Below, piece by piece: positions 7,181-9,999 of a stretch of 9,999 nt of DNA. Position numbers and translations under genes: made by a program. The notes under the pieces were generated by a model. The model was not told the DNA's origin. It saw nothing but the letters and a program-made list of their open reading frames with translations, and searched no databases. Position 1 is the first letter of the stretch. Each line of letters starts with the position of its first letter. The DNA comes from Chloroflexota bacterium (GTDB taxonomy: Bacteria; Chloroflexota; Limnocylindria; Limnocylindrales; CSP1-4): the NCBI GenBank assembly GCA_015661135.1, contig JACVXW010000061.1, forward strand, positions 1-9,999, read 5' to 3'.

Positions 7181-7513
7181 ATGCCGAGCCAGCCAATGAA
7201 CGAGCAGGGCACGGCCACCCCGACCACGATCGCCGGCCGGGCAGCGCTCTCGGGGATGCGCCCGCACGTGAAGCGAGCCCTGGCCCGGACGATCGTTGCG
7301 ATCGAGACCGAGGCAGCGGCGCCATACGTCGAAGCGCTCCGTGAGGCTGCCGCGGTCCTCGCAGCCATCGCCGAACTCGATGAGACCGGCTCGGGGAACC
7401 GCAGCCTTTCACTGGACGTCGCGATGCGGGCTTTACAAGTCCACGACCGAGCGAGCGAACTCCTCGCAGGAGCGAATGAGGCCGGCGGAACGAGCTCGAG
7501 TCGAGGTAGTTGA
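7181..7513 (+). CDS. Small hypothetical protein
   Basis: A 110-residue product that I do not recognise. ATG 7181 is 22 nt after the dehydratase stop; ATG 7196 is an equally usable start. The middle is rich in Ala, Glu and Arg and looks helical (about residues 25-75), with no cysteines, no membrane segment and no signal peptide. The ends are low in complexity (the tail reads GGTSSSRGS). Codon third positions are mostly G or C, as in its neighbours, which supports real coding. Co-direction and short spacing suggest it is read through from the dehydratase gene. Its stop at 7511-7513 overlaps the -35 element of the next module, which is therefore an independent unit. No function is proposed. Confidence 0.55.
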   Translation: MPSQPMNEQGTATPTTIAGRAALSGMRPHVKRALARTIVAIETEAAAPYVEALREAAAVLAAIAELDETGSGNRSLSLDVAMRALQVHDRASELLAGANEAGGTSSSRGS

Positions 7514-7538
7514 CTAATCTGGACTAACCGCATAGGCT
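7510..7538 (+). promoter_or_regulatory. Promoter of the Phd/PIN module, with direct-repeat operator
   Basis: A -35 TTGACT (7510-7515), a 17-nt spacer and a -10 TAGGCT (7533-7538) precede ATG 7545. The expected transcription start, about 7 nt after the -10, is the A of that ATG, so the mRNA is probably leaderless; no ribosome binding site is present. GACTAA occurs at 7512-7517 and 7522-7527, one helical turn apart, between and over the promoter elements. This is a plausible autorepression site for the antitoxin. Confidence 0.65.
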
Positions 7539-7544
7539 TCCGCC

Positions 7545-7778
7545 ATGACCGAGTCGGTAAATATCCACGACGCAAAGACCCACCTGTCCCGGCTCATCGA
7601 GCGGGTCGAAGGAGGGGAGGAGATCCTGATCGCTCGGGGCGGCCGCCCCGTGGCAAGACTCGTGCCGTTGCGGGCTCGCACGCAACCACGGCGGCTCGGG
7701 ATCTGGGAGGGTCAAGTGTGGATCGCCCCCGACTTCGATGACCCGATCCCTGAATTGCTGGACGCGTTCGAGGCGTGA
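7545..7778 (+). CDS. Type II antitoxin, Phd/YefM family
   Basis: A 77-residue antitoxin. Residues 5-41 carry the Phd/YefM DNA-binding core: VNIHDAKTHLSRLIERV, then GEEILIARGGRPVARLVPL. The C-terminal tail (about 45-77, with IWEGQVWIAPDFDDPIPE and LLDAFEA) is the part that normally wraps around and inhibits a PIN toxin. The family represses its own promoter, and the direct repeats just upstream fit this. The start ATG 7545 sits exactly where transcription should begin. The gene overlaps the toxin start by 4 nt (GTGA at 7775-7778), giving coupled translation. The combination of a Phd-type antitoxin with a PIN toxin of this type is common. Confidence 0.92.
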   Translation: MTESVNIHDAKTHLSRLIERVEGGEEILIARGGRPVARLVPLRARTQPRRLGIWEGQVWIAPDFDDPIPELLDAFEA

Positions 7779-8152
7779 TCCTGCTCGTGGATTCCCACAC
7801 GCTGCTGTGGGCGATCGGTTCGCCGGCAGAGCTGACGGACGGCGCCCGCGCCGCGCTCATCGATCCTGCGAACGATGTGCTCGTGTCGGCAGCGAGCGTC
7901 TGGGAGATCGCCACCAAACGGGCATTGGGCAAGCTCCGCGCTCCCCAGGGGATCGCCGCCGCGATCGAAGCGCTGGGCTTCTCAGCCGTCCCGATCACCG
8001 CGGCAGACGCGGAGCGCGCAGGATCGCTCCCACCGCACAATCGCGATCCCTTCGACCGGATGCTGGTCGCGCAGGCGGCACGGCTCGACGCCGTTGTTGT
8101 GTCACGGGACCGCGCATTCGACGCCTACGACGTCCCCGTGCTCCGGGCCTGA
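7775..8152 (+). CDS. vapC: PIN-domain toxin (VapC-like ribonuclease)
   Basis: A 125-residue single PIN domain of the Sll0205-like type, the RNase toxin of a type II toxin-antitoxin pair. The acidic metal-binding residues are Asp6 (LVDSHTLLW), Glu44 (SVWEIATKRALGKL), Asp94 (HNRDPFDRMLVAQA) and Asp112 or Asp116 (VSRDRAFDAYDV). All catalytic positions are present, so it is probably active. The sequence is full length for the family. GTG 7775 is the start because it overlaps the antitoxin stop and the PIN fold begins at once. The substrate in the family is tRNA, rRNA or mRNA, and cannot be predicted here. Confidence 0.93.
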   Translation: MILLVDSHTLLWAIGSPAELTDGARAALIDPANDVLVSAASVWEIATKRALGKLRAPQGIAAAIEALGFSAVPITAADAERAGSLPPHNRDPFDRMLVAQAARLDAVVVSRDRAFDAYDVPVLRA

Positions 8153-8190
8153 GGCGAATCGAGCCGAACGCGGGGTCCGGTGAAAGGGTG

Positions 8191-8215
8191 GTGTTGTAGT
8201 ATGCTGCTACAACAC
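8191..8215. promoter_or_regulatory. Perfect inverted-repeat operator upstream of the HTH-MNT gene
   Basis: GTGTTGTAG (8191-8199) and CTACAACAC (8207-8215) are perfect inverted repeats separated by 7 nt. The spacer starts with TATGCT (8200-8205), a good -10 hexamer; no convincing -35 is seen at the usual distance. A repressor dimer bound here would block transcription. The obvious candidate is the excisionase-like HTH of the very next gene. No U-tract follows, so it is not a terminator for the PIN gene. Confidence 0.75.
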
Positions 8216-8228
8216 GCCGGAGGCCACG

Positions 8229-8840
8229 ATGCTCACGGTTCCTGAAGTCGCACGCTTGATGCACCGCAACCCGGAGACCGTCCGTCGCTGGATCCGGGAA
8301 GGGAAGCTGTCGGCCTCGAAGGTTGGCACCCAGCACGTCATCGAAGAAGAGGACCTGGCGATCGTCGGCTATCGACCGCCACCGTCGGACCGCGCGAGCG
8401 CGGCGGACCGGCCGTATGACGCTGCCGAGGCGACCAGGACGTGGAGAGCGGACCGGGCGCCCCGGATCGGCGAGGCCGTCGCACCCTATGGCTCGCCGCC
8501 GGCATGGGCGGGTCAATTCGGCGATCGCACGGAGGACTGGCTACCGGCCATCGTCGGCCGCATCGTTCGCCTGGTCGATCCCGTCCGGATCGTCCTGTTC
8601 GGGTCGCGGGCCCGCGGCGACGCGCGGCCGGACAGCGACTTTGACCTGCTCGTCGTGCTGGACCAGGTCGACGATCGGCGCGCCATGCGCATTGCCGTAC
8701 GTCGATCGTTTACGGATCTGCCGGTCGCTGCCGACGTCATCGTCGCCACGCCCGCCGAGCTGGCCCCGGACCGTCGGGGCCCGCGGGGTATCGTCCAATG
8801 GGCAGGGGAGCAAGGCCGTGTCGTCTACGCGCGGGCCTGA
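8229..8840 (+). CDS. Excisionase-like HTH fused to a MNT nucleotidyltransferase
   Basis: A 203-residue two-domain protein. Residues 1-46 form a MerR/excisionase (HTH_17) DNA-binding domain: LTVPEVARLMHRNPETVRRW, then REGKLSASKVG. A poorly conserved, charged linker (about 50-95) follows. Residues 105-203 are a minimal nucleotidyltransferase with the exact GSx10DxD signature: GSRARG at 115-120, Asp127 and Asp129, and a third acidic residue Asp149 in AADVIVAT. In MntA/HepT pairs the MNT protein is the antitoxin and adds AMP to the HEPN toxin. Here the same polypeptide also has a DNA-binding domain and lies 14 nt downstream of a perfect palindrome, so it may be both modifier and autorepressor (inference). 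The start is fixed by GGAGG at 8219-8223, five nt before ATG 8229. It overlaps the HEPN gene by 23 nt. All catalytic residues are present. Confidence 0.88.
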   Translation: MLTVPEVARLMHRNPETVRRWIREGKLSASKVGTQHVIEEEDLAIVGYRPPPSDRASAADRPYDAAEATRTWRADRAPRIGEAVAPYGSPPAWAGQFGDRTEDWLPAIVGRIVRLVDPVRIVLFGSRARGDARPDSDFDLLVVLDQVDDRRAMRIAVRRSFTDLPVAADVIVATPAELAPDRRGPRGIVQWAGEQGRVVYARA

Positions 8841-9255
8841 CCCGGACAGCGCGGTTTGGTGGTTTCGCCTCGCCCTGGGCGACCTTGGCGCGGCACGTTC
8901 AGTCGCGAGTCGTGTCGAGCTCGCCCCACGCATCGCGTCGTCGCTCGCGCAACAGGCGGCCGAGAAGGCCTTGAAGGCCGCGATCGCGTTTGCCGGAACG
9001 GATCCACCGCGGACACACGAGCTCATCGCGCTGTCACAAGAGCTCCGGACCCTCGGCCTGGAGATCGACGATGCGATCGACCTCGTCAGCCTCACGGACG
9101 GTGTCCGGAGCGGGCGCTATCCGGCCTCGGACGAGCCCGGCCTGGGGCAGCCCGACGTCGCGGCCCTCGTGGCTGCCGCGCAGTTGATCCTCGACGTCGT
9201 TGGGGACCATCTCGTCAAGAACGGGGTCGAGCTCGAAGGAGTCGAGCCGGCGTGA
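8818..9255 (+). CDS. HEPN-domain protein (putative toxin partner of MNT)
   Basis: A 145-residue HEPN protein of the PF05168 type. Visible family features are WWFRLALGDLGAARS (14-28), QQAAEKALKAAIAF (45-58), PRTHELIALSQEL (64-76) and SGRYP (98-102), in a four-helix arrangement. HEPN partners of MNT proteins are often RNases, but I do not see a clear canonical Rx4-6H catalytic motif, so nuclease activity is not shown. The start GTG 8818 lies 23 nt inside the upstream MNT gene in another frame; a purine-rich GGGGAG at about 8804-8809 gives it a ribosome binding site. The overlap implies translational coupling, as in known MNT-HEPN pairs. The frame is open further upstream, but that sequence is out of frame with the MNT gene and is not coding. 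Confidence 0.85.
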   Translation: MSSTRGPDPDSAVWWFRLALGDLGAARSVASRVELAPRIASSLAQQAAEKALKAAIAFAGTDPPRTHELIALSQELRTLGLEIDDAIDLVSLTDGVRSGRYPASDEPGLGQPDVAALVAAAQLILDVVGDHLVKNGVELEGVEPA

Positions 9256-9293
9256 CGGGGCTTCCTTGGTTGGGCTCGTCTCCAGGGTGGCGA

Positions 9294-9321
9294 TTGACGG
9301 GCGCTGCATTACAGCTATGCT
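9294..9321 (+). promoter_or_regulatory. Promoter of the AbrB/RelE-like module, with direct-repeat operator
   Basis: A -35 TTGACG (9294-9299), a 16-nt spacer and a -10 TATGCT (9316-9321) precede ATG 9329 by 7 nt. Transcription should start at or next to the ATG, again a leaderless message; no ribosome binding site is present. GCTGCATT is repeated exactly at 9303-9310 and 9319-9326 (period 16), overlapping the spacer and the -10, a likely binding site for the AbrB-type product. Confidence 0.7.
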
Positions 9322-9328
9322 GCATTGC

Positions 9329-9637
9329 ATGAAGACCTACTTCGTCACGGTCCAGTCCCGGGGAACGGTGGCTTTGCCCGCCAACCTGCGACGACGTCTC
9401 CACCTCGATGAGCCTGGCGCACAGATCCAGATCGTTGAGCAGGCGGACGGCCGGGTGGAGCTACGGCCCGTTCTTCCGGTGCCTGCTGACCAGCGCTGGT
9501 TCTGGACCGAACGCTGGCAGACCATGGAACGGGAAGTCGATGAGCACATTGAAGCCGGCCGGGCCACGGTCGTCGATGGCCCCGAGGCCCTGTTTGAGCA
9601 CCTCGATGCCTCGCTGGGTGATCGCCCGTCCGCATGA
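9329..9637 (+). CDS. AbrB/SpoVT-type antitoxin
   Basis: A 102-residue swapped-hairpin AbrB-type protein. Residues 3-48 are the DNA-binding hairpin: TYFVTVQSRGTVALPANLRR, then LHLDEPGAQIQIVEQADGRVELRPV. The tail contains DQRWFWTERWQTMEREVDEH and ends in ALFEHLDASL, a pattern typical of antitoxins of this group and probably the toxin-binding part. ATG 9329 is chosen over the in-frame GTG at 9200. The upstream stretch is the end of the HEPN gene, a good promoter ends at 9321, and the AbrB fold starts at once. The stop overlaps the next gene by 4 nt (ATGA at 9634-9637). The repeated octamer over the promoter suggests autorepression. Confidence 0.85.
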   Translation: MKTYFVTVQSRGTVALPANLRRRLHLDEPGAQIQIVEQADGRVELRPVLPVPADQRWFWTERWQTMEREVDEHIEAGRATVVDGPEALFEHLDASLGDRPSA

Positions 9638-9945
9638 AGTTCGAGATCACCCCTGCCTTCGAAGGCGACTGGGGTCGGCTCACGGAGGCCGAGCGGGCAA
9701 GGTTCCGCGGCGCCGTGAAGGACGACTTCCATCCGGCCTGCGAGAGGAGGCGGCTGGATCCGACCCACCCGTGGCCGAGGAAGCTCCGAGTCAAGGCTGT
9801 CGCGGGAGCGCCCGGGATCTGGGAGATGACCTGGAGCTTCTCAGGACCCGACGGCCGCGCAACGTTCGAATGGGTCGAGATTGACGGAGAGCCGGCAGTC
9901 CGTTGGCGGCGTATCGGCGGCCACTCGATCTTCGGCACGCCATAG
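9634..9945 (+). CDS. Putative RelE/ParE-fold toxin paired with the AbrB antitoxin
   Basis: A 103-residue basic protein, rich in Trp and Arg. It begins MKFEITPAFEGDW, followed by a helical region (about 16-45), then PWPRKLRVKAV and GIWEMTWSF. It ends with the highly patterned WRRIGGHSIF. Short length, helix-then-strands layout, basic residues in the strands and a 4-nt overlap with an AbrB antitoxin fit a RelE/ParE-fold ribosome-dependent or free RNase toxin, similar in organisation to PrlF-YhaV. I assign the fold by pattern and context, not by a catalytic motif. It resembles a family often annotated only as hypothetical beside AbrB-type genes. The last 54 nt of the window after its stop show no gene or terminator. 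Confidence 0.7.
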   Translation: MKFEITPAFEGDWGRLTEAERARFRGAVKDDFHPACERRRLDPTHPWPRKLRVKAVAGAPGIWEMTWSFSGPDGRATFEWVEIDGEPAVRWRRIGGHSIFGTP

Positions 9946-9999
9946 GAATGACTCGACCGTCGTTTATCTCCGCGCCGGCCCCCCTAGGTACTTCCGATA

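Noticed and set aside
6292..7575. Minus-strand open frame of 427 codons over the dehydratase gene
   Set aside because: Antisense to a complete PLP enzyme with all catalytic motifs; composition is a GC-rich shadow.
8191..8215. Rho-independent terminator after the PIN toxin gene
   Set aside because: The inverted repeat is not followed by a T-run and contains a -10 hexamer in its spacer; an operator fits better.

Overview
This is a high-GC bacterial chromosome segment with many GTG starts and tight gene packing. The order miaB-miaA-hflX, the style of the MiaB protein and the neighbours suggest a soil or freshwater Chloroflexota (Limnocylindria-like) or a high-GC Gram-positive lineage. That placement is inference; no marker gene in the window fixes it.

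Left half (about 1-5573): housekeeping genes. A PHP-domain phosphoesterase (20-886, +) faces a TerC-family membrane protein gene (898-1693, -). Just beyond the TerC start, and pointing away from it, runs a co-directional block miaB (1716-3317), miaA (3314-4223), hflX (4233-5573). MiaA and MiaB act one after the other on A37 of tRNA (i6A, then ms2i6A). HflX is a ribosome-associated GTPase. Three adjacent genes are damaged. TerC carries a 4-nt duplication that shifts the frame. MiaB lacks about 18 conserved residues in frame. MiaA has a frameshifting deletion in its middle. Either this strain has lost the ms2i6A pathway, or the consensus sequence is faulty here.

Middle (5574-6180): about 600 nt without a credible gene. 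It holds two diverged copies (about 5594-5860 and 5930-6160) of a roughly 230-nt non-coding element that I cannot name. The first copy contains an extra 32-nt tandem duplication. Downstream is a PLP-dependent threonine/serine dehydratase-like enzyme (6181-7158) and a small hypothetical gene (7181-7513).

Right half (7510-9945): three consecutive two-gene toxin-antitoxin-type modules, each with overlapping reading frames and its own visible control region. They are a Phd/YefM antitoxin with a PIN (VapC) toxin, an excisionase-like HTH fused to a MNT nucleotidyltransferase with a HEPN protein, and an AbrB-type antitoxin with a putative RelE-like toxin. The first and third have near-consensus promoters whose expected start point falls on the start codon, which implies leaderless mRNAs. 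The second has a perfect 9-bp inverted repeat around its -10 region. This half looks like an accessory island built by accretion of such modules.
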